The notes under the pieces are model-generated. The model was not told where the DNA came from, ran no database searches, and saw nothing but the letters and a program-made list of their open reading frames with translations. Positions 1-5,313 of a stretch of DNA of 5,313 bases are shown here, piece after piece (positions within the stretch are counted from its first letter, which is position 1; each line of letters opens with the position of its first letter). Source of the DNA: Nitrosomonas sp. GTDB lineage: Bacteria > Pseudomonadota > Gammaproteobacteria > Burkholderiales > Nitrosomonadaceae. The position numbers were made by a program, and so were the translations under genes. Location: contig DOOY01000155.1 in assembly GCA_003514765.1 (NCBI GenBank), positions 1 to 5,313 of the forward strand, in the 5' to 3' direction.

Positions 1-21
1 TTTGACAAAGTTAATGATTTT

Positions 22-1386
22 ATGAATAAGCTAACTACAACAAAAACGCATACCCGTTTTTCATACCCTTTTTCCAGACTCCAGGAAATCGCATGCGACA
101 TCCTGGAACATGCCAAACGAGGCGGTGCCAGTGCATGCGAGACGCATGTGTCCGATGGTTTTGGACAAACTGTAACCGTGCGCAAAAATGAGGTGGAAAC
201 AATTGAATATAATCGTGATAAGGGACTTTCAGTAACCGTTTACATTGGCCATAAGCGCGGAAATGCCAGTACATCCGATTTTTCACCTCAAGCGATCAGC
301 GATACGGTCTCTGCTGCGTTGTCGATTGCACGTCATACAGCCGAAGATGAGTGTGCAGGACTGGCAGATGCGGCGCTTTTGGCGCAGACTTTTCCTGATC
401 TGGATTTGTATCATCCCTGGGATTTATCTGTGGAAGAAGCGATAGCACTCGCACGCGACTGTGAGCAGGCCGCATTTGCTGTCGATAATCGTATCACCAA
501 TTCGGAAGGCGCCAGTGTATCGGTCGATGAATCGCAATTTGTTTATGCGAACAGTCTGGGTTTTCTGGGAGGATATCCGTATTCGCGGCAGAGTATCAGT
601 TCTGTGGCAATTGCAGAGCAAGGCGACTCGAAACAACGGGATTACTGGTACAGTGTCGCACGTGATACCCGCGATCTTGAATCAATTGACCAGATAGGCC
701 GAAAAGCCGGGGAGCGAACTGTAGCTCGTCTGGGTGCGCGCAAAATAGCAACCTGTGATGTCCCGGTATTATTTGAAGCCCCTGTTGCTGCGAGCCTGGT
801 CGGACATTTTGCATCGGCTGTCAGCGGTAGCAGTCTTTATCGTCAATCATCTTTTTTATTGAACAGTATCGGTCAGCAGATTTTTGCAGACAATATCAAT
901 ATTAGGGAGTTGCCGCATTTGCCGAAGGGTCTGGCCAGCGGTGGATTTGACGACGAAGGGGTGGCGACTGTTGAACGTGATGTTGTAGCAAACGGCATAG
1001 TGAACGGTTATTTTCTGAGCAGTTATTCTGCACGCAAACTTGGCATGCAAACGACTGGAAATGCCGGTGGTGTCCATAATCTGATTATCGAAGACGGCAA
1101 TCCGATGGCTTTTATAGCCATGCTTAAAAAAATGAACAAGGGGTTGCTGGTAACCGAATTGATGGGTCACGGGGTGAATTCAGTTACAGGTGATTATTCA
1201 CGCGGCGCATCCGGCTATTGGATAGAAAATGGCGAGATCTGCTACCCCGTTGAAGAAATTACCATCGCCGGTAATCTGAAAGAAATGTTCCACGGTATTT
1301 CAGCGATTGGCGACGATGTGGTTGTACGCGGCTCCAAACAAAGCGGCTCCATCTTGATAGATCGTATGACAATTGCGGGCGGTTAA
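22..1386 (+). CDS. pmbA: PmbA/TldE, metalloprotease-related partner of TldD
   Basis: Cytoplasmic TldD/PmbA-family protein. In E. coli the TldD-TldE(PmbA) heterodimer trims unfolded peptides, matures microcin B17 and degrades the CcdA antitoxin. TldD supplies the zinc site, and PmbA lacks the HExxxH motif; none is seen here either. The 454 residues match the usual length of about 450. The N-terminal domain (about 20-100) has the family stretch VRKNEVETIEYNRDKG followed by STSDFSP. The C-terminal third carries GSSLYRQSSFL, LASGGFDDEGV and the hallmark block from residue 375, with ELMGHGVN, GDYSRGASGYWIENG and EITIAGNLKEMF. ATG 22 has no clear Shine-Dalgarno sequence, and the frame stays open to the window edge, so a start further left cannot be excluded. 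The first dozen Thr/Lys-rich residues look unconserved, which suits a start here. It lies 12 nt before dctQ. No tldD is visible. Family assignment is very secure; the substrate is unknown. Confidence 0.94.
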   Translation: MNKLTTTKTHTRFSYPFSRLQEIACDILEHAKRGGASACETHVSDGFGQTVTVRKNEVETIEYNRDKGLSVTVYIGHKRGNASTSDFSPQAISDTVSAALSIARHTAEDECAGLADAALLAQTFPDLDLYHPWDLSVEEAIALARDCEQAAFAVDNRITNSEGASVSVDESQFVYANSLGFLGGYPYSRQSISSVAIAEQGDSKQRDYWYSVARDTRDLESIDQIGRKAGERTVARLGARKIATCDVPVLFEAPVAASLVGHFASAVSGSSLYRQSSFLLNSIGQQIFADNINIRELPHLPKGLASGGFDDEGVATVERDVVANGIVNGYFLSSYSARKLGMQTTGNAGGVHNLIIEDGNPMAFIAMLKKMNKGLLVTELMGHGVNSVTGDYSRGASGYWIENGEICYPVEEITIAGNLKEMFHGISAIGDDVVVRGSKQSGSILIDRMTIAGG

Positions 1387-1398
1387 GTTGCGCTGATT

Positions 1399-1950
1399 AT
1401 GGAAGTGTTGCGCAAATTCGAGTATGCAGTAGATCGATTATCCGGCGCTTTTGGCTGGCTGGCAGGTTGGCTGTGCATTTTGATGATCGCTATCGTATTT
1501 ATTGATGTCATTGCGCGTTATCTGTTTGAATCCGGGTCAATCGCAATGCAGGAAATGGAATGGCATTTGTTCGCCGCTGTTTTTCTGTTGGGCGCTGCAT
1601 ATACCATGCGTGAAGACGCGAATGTCCGGGTCGATGTGTTTTACGAAAAAATGTCAACCCGAAAAAAAGCTGTGATCGATATCTTTGGTACAGTTTTTTT
1701 TGTGATACCCATGTGTACATTGATTTTGTACAGTTCGTTCGATTTTGTTACCTATTCGTACCAGGTTCAGGAAGTATCAAACGATCCGGGCGGACTGCCT
1801 TATCGGTTTGTATTTAAAGCGTTGCTTCCACTCGGTTATTTTCTTGTATTAATTCAGTCATGCGCTGTTATTTCCCGCAATATCCGTTTGCTGGCGGGCG
1901 ATAAAACGATACCGGTCAAAAATACTGCGCCGCATCAGGAAAAATTGTGA
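1399..1950 (+). CDS. dctQ: TRAP transporter small permease subunit (DctQ)
   Basis: Small integral-membrane subunit of a tripartite ATP-independent periplasmic (TRAP) transporter. It pairs with DctM, and the two work with a periplasmic binding protein to import organic acids using the Na+ gradient. The 183 residues show four hydrophobic segments, at about 18-43, 55-70, 91-113 and 139-160. The motif MQEMEWHLFAAVFLLGAAYT (50-69), the following REDANVRVDVFY, and DPGGLPYRFVFKALLPLGY (129-147) are typical of DctQ from the mannitol/chloroaromatic or 2-oxoacid (TakQ-like) branch. The substrate cannot be read from this subunit. The start has no good ribosome binding site and sits 12 nt after pmbA, which suggests translational coupling. 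The stop codon overlaps the dctM GTG start in GTGA. The gene contains A6, A7 and T8 runs (1646-1651, 1662-1668, 1694-1701), but its frame is intact. Confidence 0.92.
   Translation: MEVLRKFEYAVDRLSGAFGWLAGWLCILMIAIVFIDVIARYLFESGSIAMQEMEWHLFAAVFLLGAAYTMREDANVRVDVFYEKMSTRKKAVIDIFGTVFFVIPMCTLILYSSFDFVTYSYQVQEVSNDPGGLPYRFVFKALLPLGYFLVLIQSCAVISRNIRLLAGDKTIPVKNTAPHQEKL
1937..1940 (+). promoter_or_regulatory. Ribosome binding site for dctM
   Basis: AGGA lies 6 nt before the GTG at 1947, inside the last codons of dctQ. It supports the GTG as the true dctM start, although GTG is a minor start codon. The GTGA stop/start overlap (1947-1950) indicates coupled translation of the two membrane subunits. Confidence 0.65.
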
Positions 1951-2366
1951 TCGCACTGATCATGTTCATCGTCTGCCTGCTGATGCTGACGTTGGGTTAT
2001 CCTGTTGCATTTACATTTGGTGGCGTGGCGGTATTGTTCGGGTTATATGCGCAAGGACTCGACCTTTTTCTGTTGGTGGCATACCGCATGCATGCGATTA
2101 TGACCAATGTCACCCTGATGGCAGTGCCGCTGTTTATTTTTATGGGCCTGATCCTTGAGAAATCAGGGATTGCAGAAAGAATGCTGGAATCCATGGGGAT
2201 ATTGTTCGGGCATGTGCGGGGTGGTTTGGCTGTTTCCACGGTCGTGGTGGGTATGCTGCTGGCAGCCTCAACCGGTGTCGTAGGCGCTTCGGTTGTTACC
2301 ATGGGTTTGATTGCCCTGCCCGTGATGCTGAATACAGCTATGACAAACAGCTGGCCAGCGGTGTGA
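1947..2366 (+). CDS. dctM: TRAP transporter large permease (DctM), N-terminal fragment of a frameshifted gene
   Basis: N-terminal third of the large TRAP permease, the subunit that carries the ion-coupled transport path. Residues 1-130 match DctM from its first residue. They include LGYPVAFTFGGVAVLFGLY, then the signature VPLFIFMGLILEKSGIAERM, then GGLAVSTVVVGMLLAASTGVVGAS-type membrane sequence and VTMGLIALPVML. After Asn-Thr (129-130) homology stops. About eight unrelated residues (MTNSWPAV) follow before TGA at 2364-2366. The missing continuation, YDKQLASG then VICASGTLGQIIPPS, is found at once in the -1 frame from 2339. A complete DctM is about 425-430 residues; this piece is 139. It starts with GTG at 1947, overlaps dctQ by 4 nt and has a good AGGA ribosome binding site. 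It would not transport by itself. Whether the break is a real mutation or a sequencing error cannot be decided here. Confidence 0.88.
   Translation: MIALIMFIVCLLMLTLGYPVAFTFGGVAVLFGLYAQGLDLFLLVAYRMHAIMTNVTLMAVPLFIFMGLILEKSGIAERMLESMGILFGHVRGGLAVSTVVVGMLLAASTGVVGASVVTMGLIALPVMLNTAMTNSWPAV
2334..2341 (+). other. Frameshift point within dctM (one base missing)
   Basis: Upstream codons read ATG CTG AAT ACA in the dctM frame. From 2339 the conserved continuation TAT GAC AAA CAG CTG GCC (YDKQLA) reads in the -1 frame. Adding one base in this interval restores a single frame. One example is a second G at 2337, giving AAT ACA GGC TAT (NTGYDK), which resembles the usual RGYDK/RGYSK of the family. The joined product would be 427 residues. 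No X-XXY-YYZ slippery heptamer is visible, so programmed frameshifting is not favoured. Loss of one G from a GG pair, either in the genome or as a read error, is the simplest explanation. Confidence 0.8.
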
Positions 2367-3229
2367 TCTGCGCATCGGGTACACTCGGACAGATTATTCC
2401 GCCGTCCATCGTGCTTATTATCCTTGGCGATGTCTTACAACAGCCTGTAGGTGATTTTTACCGCGCAGCACTGCTGCCCGGCCTGTTGCTGGTTGTGCTG
2501 TACATCATTGTATGTCTGGTTGCCGCTTATTTAAAAAAAGATTTGGCGCCCCCTATACCACGCAGCACTAAGCTGAGCGCCGTTCATTACTGGCAGGTAT
2601 TTAAAGCGATCGTACCTGCACTGGCGCTGATTATGGTAGTGCTGGGCACTGTTATTGCCGGTGTTGCTACACCGACAGAATCAGCGGCGATGGGTGCAGC
2701 GGGGGCGATTATTCTGGCGCTGCCAGGCGGCAGCTTCCGATTTTCCATGTTGCATCAGGTCGCGATGGAAACTACAAAAATCAGCGCAATGGTGTTTACC
2801 ATTCTGGCGGGTGCTACGTTCTTTTCGATGGTATTTACCTATACCGGCGGCGACGAAACCGTTGAGCAGATCATGGATTATATTCCCGGCGGTCAGTGGG
2901 GATTTGTCATCCTGATGATGGCTGTCATTTTTTTGCTTGGCTTCTTTATCGATTTTGTCGAAATCGCCTATATCTTTGTACCCATGATTGCGCCTGTACT
3001 GCTCAAACTGAATATTGACCCACTCTGGTTTGGCATCCTCATCGCCTTAAATCTGCAGGCTTCTTTTCTAACGCCGCCTTTCGGGTTCTCGCTGTTCTAT
3101 TTGCGTGGAGTAGCGCCCGCATCGGTCAGTACGCGGGAAATCTATCGGGGTGTTATTCCTTTTATTTTTTTGCAATTGATTGCATTGGCGATTGTGATGG
3201 CGTTTCCCGGAATTGTCCGGGTGTTTTAA
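2363..3229 (+). CDS. dctM: TRAP transporter large permease (DctM), C-terminal fragment of a frameshifted gene
   Basis: Remaining two thirds of DctM. The first in-frame start is GTG 2363, but homologous sequence already begins at 2339 with YDKQLASG, so this GTG is probably an internal valine codon. Family landmarks, numbered from the GTG, are ASGTLGQIIPPSIVLIILGD (4-23), GVATPTESAAMGAAGAI (100-116) and LNLQASFLTPPFGFSLFYLR (229-248). Several long hydrophobic segments run up to a C-terminal FLQLIALAIVMAFPG helix. The GTG overlaps the upstream fragment's TGA as GTGA, so termination-reinitiation is formally possible, but no Shine-Dalgarno sequence precedes it. With one base restored near 2337, both pieces form one inner-membrane protein of about 427 residues. 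It is the last gene of the pmbA-dctQ-dctM block. No binding-protein gene follows, so the DctP-type partner must lie elsewhere or left of the window. Confidence 0.88.
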   Translation: MICASGTLGQIIPPSIVLIILGDVLQQPVGDFYRAALLPGLLLVVLYIIVCLVAAYLKKDLAPPIPRSTKLSAVHYWQVFKAIVPALALIMVVLGTVIAGVATPTESAAMGAAGAIILALPGGSFRFSMLHQVAMETTKISAMVFTILAGATFFSMVFTYTGGDETVEQIMDYIPGGQWGFVILMMAVIFLLGFFIDFVEIAYIFVPMIAPVLLKLNIDPLWFGILIALNLQASFLTPPFGFSLFYLRGVAPASVSTREIYRGVIPFIFLQLIALAIVMAFPGIVRVF

Positions 3230-3249
3230 TGCGGCACCGTATCTTTTTT
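3206..3249 (+). terminator. Possible weak terminator at the end of the TRAP block
   Basis: CCCGG (3206-3210) and CCGGG (3217-3221) form a 5-bp GC stem around a 6-nt loop, followed by TGTTTT, all overlapping the dctM stop. An alternative bulged stem, with CGG-TG at 3218-3223 pairing with CACCG at 3235-3239, is followed more closely by a T6 run at 3244-3249. Either could end the transcript. Both stems are short, so this is only a candidate. Confidence 0.3.
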
Positions 3250-3385
3250 CAAACGAATCTTTTAAATAGAAGGTAAAACTTTGCCTAAATGAGCAATGCC
3301 GTTTTATTGTTCTCAGTTAGACTGCGCCATGGTGTGAATGCAGTTCAGGCAATCAGCATGCCGATTACAATTGGGTGTATTGATT

Positions 3386-3403
3386 CGTCCTGGGTACAGG
3401 ACG
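3386..3403 (+). promoter_or_regulatory. Perfect hairpin upstream of the EAL-HDOD gene
   Basis: CGTCCTG (3386-3392), GGTA loop, CAGGACG (3397-3403): a perfect 7-bp stem with a tetraloop. It ends 44 nt before the preferred start of the next gene. No T run follows, so it is not a terminator. The left-arm bases TCCTG (3388-3392) are also complementary to CAGGA at 3437-3441, which contains the ribosome binding site. GTACAGGA occurs twice, at 3394-3401 and 3434-3441. It could be a leader-RNA structure or an operator; the role is inferred. The rest of the 3230-3429 interval shows no convincing promoter. Confidence 0.35.
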
Positions 3404-3437
3404 CATGCAATACTCTGCGATAAAGCGTAATGAGTAC

Positions 3438-3441
3438 AGGA
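3438..3441 (+). promoter_or_regulatory. Ribosome binding site deciding the EAL-HDOD start
   Basis: AGGA lies 6 nt before ATG 3448, the same spacing as for dctM. The earlier in-frame ATG at 3430 is preceded only by GATAAAGCGTA, with no Shine-Dalgarno match. This favours 3448, so that the protein begins MKDVFVGRLPI, close to where the EAL domain starts. Confidence 0.6.
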
Positions 3442-3447
3442 TCAAAC

Positions 3448-4692
3448 ATGAAGGACGTATTTGTCGGCAGGCTGCCGATACTTGACAGCAAGCAGAATAT
3501 AGCGGCATATGAATTGTTGTTTCGTGCTAATCAGCAAAATGAAGTCAGTGTCACGGATAATCGTGCAGCCTCGGCGAATGTCATTATTGATGCCTACGGA
3601 CAGTTGGGTATTGAGAACGTCATGGGAAAACGGCGCGGTTTTATAAAAATTGATGCCAAGTTTTTACTGAGTGATGCTGTTTTCATGCTTCCTAAAAATC
3701 ATATTGTTTTTGAAATACTCAGAAATGTTGAGATTGATGATGCCATTATTCAGCGTTGTTCCGAGTTAAGGCGCAAGGGCTATCAGATAGCGCTTTCCAA
3801 TGTAGTTCGTATGGAAAAGCATTTTGACCGTTTAATGCCACTGGTCAATGTCGTTAAAATAAATGTCAATGCATTAAATGAAAGGGAATTAACCGGGCTG
3901 ATCAAAAAACTAAAGCGATGGCCGGTGTTACTGCTCGCTGAGAGAGTCGAAAATCGCAAAACTGCAAAAAAGTGCATCACTCTGGGCTTTAATATGTTGC
4001 AGGGCTTTTATTTTGCAAAACCGGAAGTTATTTCCGGCAAACGGATCGATCCTTCCAAACTGTCACTGCTGAAGCTACTTTTGCTCATTGTTAAAGATGG
4101 CGATGTTGCTGAAATTGAGAATGAATTTAAATATCAACCCGGATTAAGCTATAACCTGCTGCGCATGGTCAATTCTGCGGCAACGGGTATGCCCAAAACA
4201 ATTAATTCAATTAAACGGGCGATCATGATATTGGGCCGGAAGCAACTCCAGCGATGGGTGCAGATATTGCTGTATACCGCCAAACAAAAGGGTGACAGTT
4301 CGTCCGATGCTTTGGTTCAGACAGCATCCGTTCGTGGCAAATTGTTAGAGCTTATCGCAATCGCAGACCGCCCTCACGATAAAAACCATCACGACCGCGC
4401 CTTTATGGTAGGTGTTTTGTCGCTGCTTGATGCCCTGCTGGACATGGAGATGTCCGAGCTTGTTGAGACGCTCAGTATACAAAAGGATATGGGTGATGCG
4501 TTATTGTCACGGCGTGGATATCTGGGCCGTCAACTGGCATTGATCGAGGCGCATGAGCAAGGTGACTTTGAGACAGTATTTTCGGCACTGGCAGAACTGG
4601 GCTTTATTAGTATGAGTGAATTTACCGTAATGGAGCTTGAGGCCTTGGCTTGGGCGAGCCGTATCAGCGAAATGGTAAATTCGCCGGATTAA
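3448..4692 (+). CDS. EAL-HDOD (YuxH/CdgJ-type) signalling protein with degenerate EAL domain
   Basis: Cytoplasmic two-domain protein of 414 residues (420 if ATG 3430 is used). The EAL-like domain spans about 1-200: VFVGRLPILD (4-13), YELLFR (21-26) where active enzymes have the EAL motif, GFIKID (64-69), FEIL (88-91), LSNVV (116-120) where catalytic EAL proteins have a DDFG-type metal-binding motif, KIN (137-139) in place of KID, AERVEN (164-169) and QGFYFAKP (185-192). The HDOD domain (about 205-390) carries the typical LSYNLLRMVNSAA and INSIKRAIMILGRKQLQRWVQILLY and has no HD phosphohydrolase pair. In Vibrio cholerae the EAL-HDOD protein CdgJ affects motility and biofilm. Loss of the metal and catalytic residues predicts no cyclic-di-GMP hydrolysis, so a regulatory or scaffold role is inferred. 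It appears to be a single-gene unit, more AT-rich by eye than the TRAP block, and converges with the DUF455 gene. Confidence 0.9.
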   Translation: MKDVFVGRLPILDSKQNIAAYELLFRANQQNEVSVTDNRAASANVIIDAYGQLGIENVMGKRRGFIKIDAKFLLSDAVFMLPKNHIVFEILRNVEIDDAIIQRCSELRRKGYQIALSNVVRMEKHFDRLMPLVNVVKINVNALNERELTGLIKKLKRWPVLLLAERVENRKTAKKCITLGFNMLQGFYFAKPEVISGKRIDPSKLSLLKLLLLIVKDGDVAEIENEFKYQPGLSYNLLRMVNSAATGMPKTINSIKRAIMILGRKQLQRWVQILLYTAKQKGDSSSDALVQTASVRGKLLELIAIADRPHDKNHHDRAFMVGVLSLLDALLDMEMSELVETLSIQKDMGDALLSRRGYLGRQLALIEAHEQGDFETVFSALAELGFISMSEFTVMELEALAWASRISEMVNSPD

Positions 4693-4713
4693 TCGAATCA
4701 TGGCTGAATAAAG

Positions 4714-5313
4714 CTATGTTTCCGCGCTTCTAAAGCTTGCAAGCGCTTTTAATTCGTCATGGGTAAAACCGGCTTTTTGTCTGGCCTCAAAATGAAAAGG
4801 GCCGGATATCTGCCCTGTGAAATACTGGTTAAGCAAATTGTGGAATGTTTGTTCGGAGTCCAGACCGCGTTGATCGCAAAAATACTTAAACCAGTGTGAG
4901 CCGATTTTTACATGGCCGATTTCGTCTTGCAGAATAATTTCCAGTACAGTAACCGTCTTGTCTTCGCCAGTGCTGCGTAAGCGTTTAATGATGCCGGGTG
5001 TTACATCCAGTCCTCTGGCTTCCAGAACGCGCGGCACAAGTGCCATGCGTATCATTGGATCAAAAGCCGTTTTCTTGGCCATCTCCCATAAACCGTTGTG
5101 AGCGGGAAAGTCGCCGTAGTCATGCCCGAGTTCATTAAGGCGTTCGCGCAGCAACTGAAAGTGATAGGCCTCTTCATGAGCTACGCGCAACCAGTCACTG
5201 TAAAATTGCTTGGGCAGACCTCGAAAACGATATACCGCATCCCAGGCAAGATTAATGGCGTTGAACTCGATATGCGTCACCGCATGAATCAATGCGACCA
5301 ACCCGGCCTTTGT
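4714..5313 (-). CDS. DUF455 ferritin-like protein, N-terminus beyond the window
   Basis: C-terminal 199 residues of a DUF455 family protein; full-length members are roughly 250-280. The frame is open to the right edge and conserved sequence (KAGLVALIHAVTHIEFNAIN) already runs there, so a TTG at 5301 is not a credible start. Counting from the first visible residue, a ferritin-like diiron ligand set is seen: Glu16 in HIEFNAIN, Glu48xxHis51 in HEEAYH, Glu98 in LEARGLD and Glu131xxHis134 in DEIGH. HDYGDFPAHNGLWEMA and MALVPRVLEARGLD are family hallmarks. It is expected to be a soluble four-helix-bundle metal protein. Members resemble MiaE-like diiron oxygenases, but no reaction is established for this group and none is claimed. 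The stop TAG (4716-4714) is 21 nt from the opposing EAL-HDOD stop. Identity is secure; function is not. Confidence 0.9.
   Translation of the reverse strand, partial: TKAGLVALIHAVTHIEFNAINLAWDAVYRFRGLPKQFYSDWLRVAHEEAYHFQLLRERLNELGHDYGDFPAHNGLWEMAKKTAFDPMIRMALVPRVLEARGLDVTPGIIKRLRSTGEDKTVTVLEIILQDEIGHVKIGSHWFKYFCDQRGLDSEQTFHNLLNQYFTGQISGPFHFEARQKAGFTHDELKALASFRSAET
4724..4750 (+). terminator. Candidate rho-independent terminator for the EAL-HDOD gene
   Basis: GCGCTT (4724-4729) pairs with AAGCGC (4741-4746) across an 11-nt loop and is followed directly by TTTTAATT. It begins 32 nt after the EAL-HDOD stop, read on the plus strand, and lies inside the last codons of the opposing DUF455 gene. Read on the minus strand the stem is not followed by a T run, so it would stop only plus-strand transcripts. 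The stem is short, hence moderate confidence. Confidence 0.4.

Noticed and set aside
2..26. TTGACA at 2-7 as a -35 promoter element for pmbA
   Set aside because: The only TATAAT-like string (TATGAA, 21-26) is 13 nt away and overlaps the start codon. The string may even be coding if pmbA starts further left, since the frame is open to the edge.
856..1170. Open frames on the minus strand opposite pmbA (such as 856-1170) and opposite dctM (1997-2302)
   Set aside because: They lie fully antisense to strongly conserved coding sequence, resemble no family I recognise, and have Thr/Pro- or His/Arg-rich compositions typical of shadow frames.
1646..1701. A6, A7 and T8 homopolymer runs in dctQ as a phase-variation switch
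   Set aside because: The runs are short for phase-variable tracts, encode ordinary Lys and Phe codons, and the frame is intact.
2334..2350. Programmed -1 ribosomal frameshifting in dctM
   Set aside because: No X-XXY-YYZ heptamer and no obvious downstream stem were found at the junction, and DctM is not known to need frameshifting. A missing base is simpler.
2655..2915. Alternative plus-strand frame inside dctM
   Set aside because: It overlaps the conserved GVATPTESAAMG region in the DctM frame. Its own translation is Trp/Arg-rich with no family features.
3274..3305. Flagellar sigma-28-like promoter (TAAAACTT ... GCCGTTTT) before the EAL-HDOD gene
   Set aside because: The spacer is 16 nt where about 11 is expected, and both halves deviate from consensus, so the match is probably chance.
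3356..3408. Paired GCATGC palindromes at 3356-3361 and 3403-3408
   Set aside because: A six-base palindrome occurring twice in about 50 nt is weak. Nothing else links the two copies, and no known operator matches.
4735..4744. GCTTGCAAGC, a perfect 10-bp palindrome in the DUF455 3' end
   Set aside because: It lies in conserved coding sequence and has no loop, so it cannot form a stable RNA hairpin on its own. The flanking GCGCTT/AAGCGC stem explains the region better.

Overview
This window looks like chromosomal DNA from a betaproteobacterium. Base composition is moderate, close to half GC by eye. The PmbA, TRAP permease, EAL-HDOD and DUF455 proteins all read like versions from the Nitrosomonadales (Nitrosomonas-like ammonia oxidisers or relatives). 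That placement rests on remembered family resemblance, not on a search. There are no insertion sequences, tRNAs, rRNAs or CRISPR arrays.

Layout from left to right. (1) Positions 22-3229 hold a tightly packed plus-strand block: pmbA (TldE-type partner of the TldD protease), then the small (dctQ) and large (dctM) membrane subunits of a TRAP transporter. The gaps are 12 nt and a 4-nt overlap, so co-transcription is likely. dctM is broken in this sequence. A one-base deficit near 2334-2341 moves the second two thirds into another frame, giving a 139-codon N-terminal piece and a 288-codon C-terminal piece. Together, with one base restored, they make a normal permease of about 427 residues. The periplasmic substrate-binding subunit (DctP/TakP type) and tldD are not in the window.
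(2) Positions 3230-3429 are a 200-nt intergenic stretch. It holds a possible weak terminator for the TRAP block, a 44-codon open frame of doubtful meaning (3289-3423), and a perfect 7-bp hairpin (3386-3403) just before the next gene. I see no convincing promoter in it.
(3) Positions 3448-4692 encode a two-domain EAL-HDOD signalling protein whose EAL active site is badly degenerate. It is therefore predicted to act as a scaffold or regulator and not as a cyclic-di-GMP phosphodiesterase.
(4) On the minus strand, converging on that gene with only 21 nt between stop codons, is a DUF455 ferritin-like protein with a complete set of diiron-type ligands. Its N-terminus lies beyond the right edge.

Functionally the TRAP genes would form an Na+-driven importer for an organic acid if dctM is intact in the living organism. 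PmbA works with TldD in peptide processing, and its link to the transporter is only positional. The EAL-HDOD and DUF455 genes look like independent transcription units. Nothing here amounts to a clearly new system. The points most worth a second look are the dctM frameshift, the degenerate EAL domain, and the leader hairpin that could compete for pairing with the ribosome binding site.
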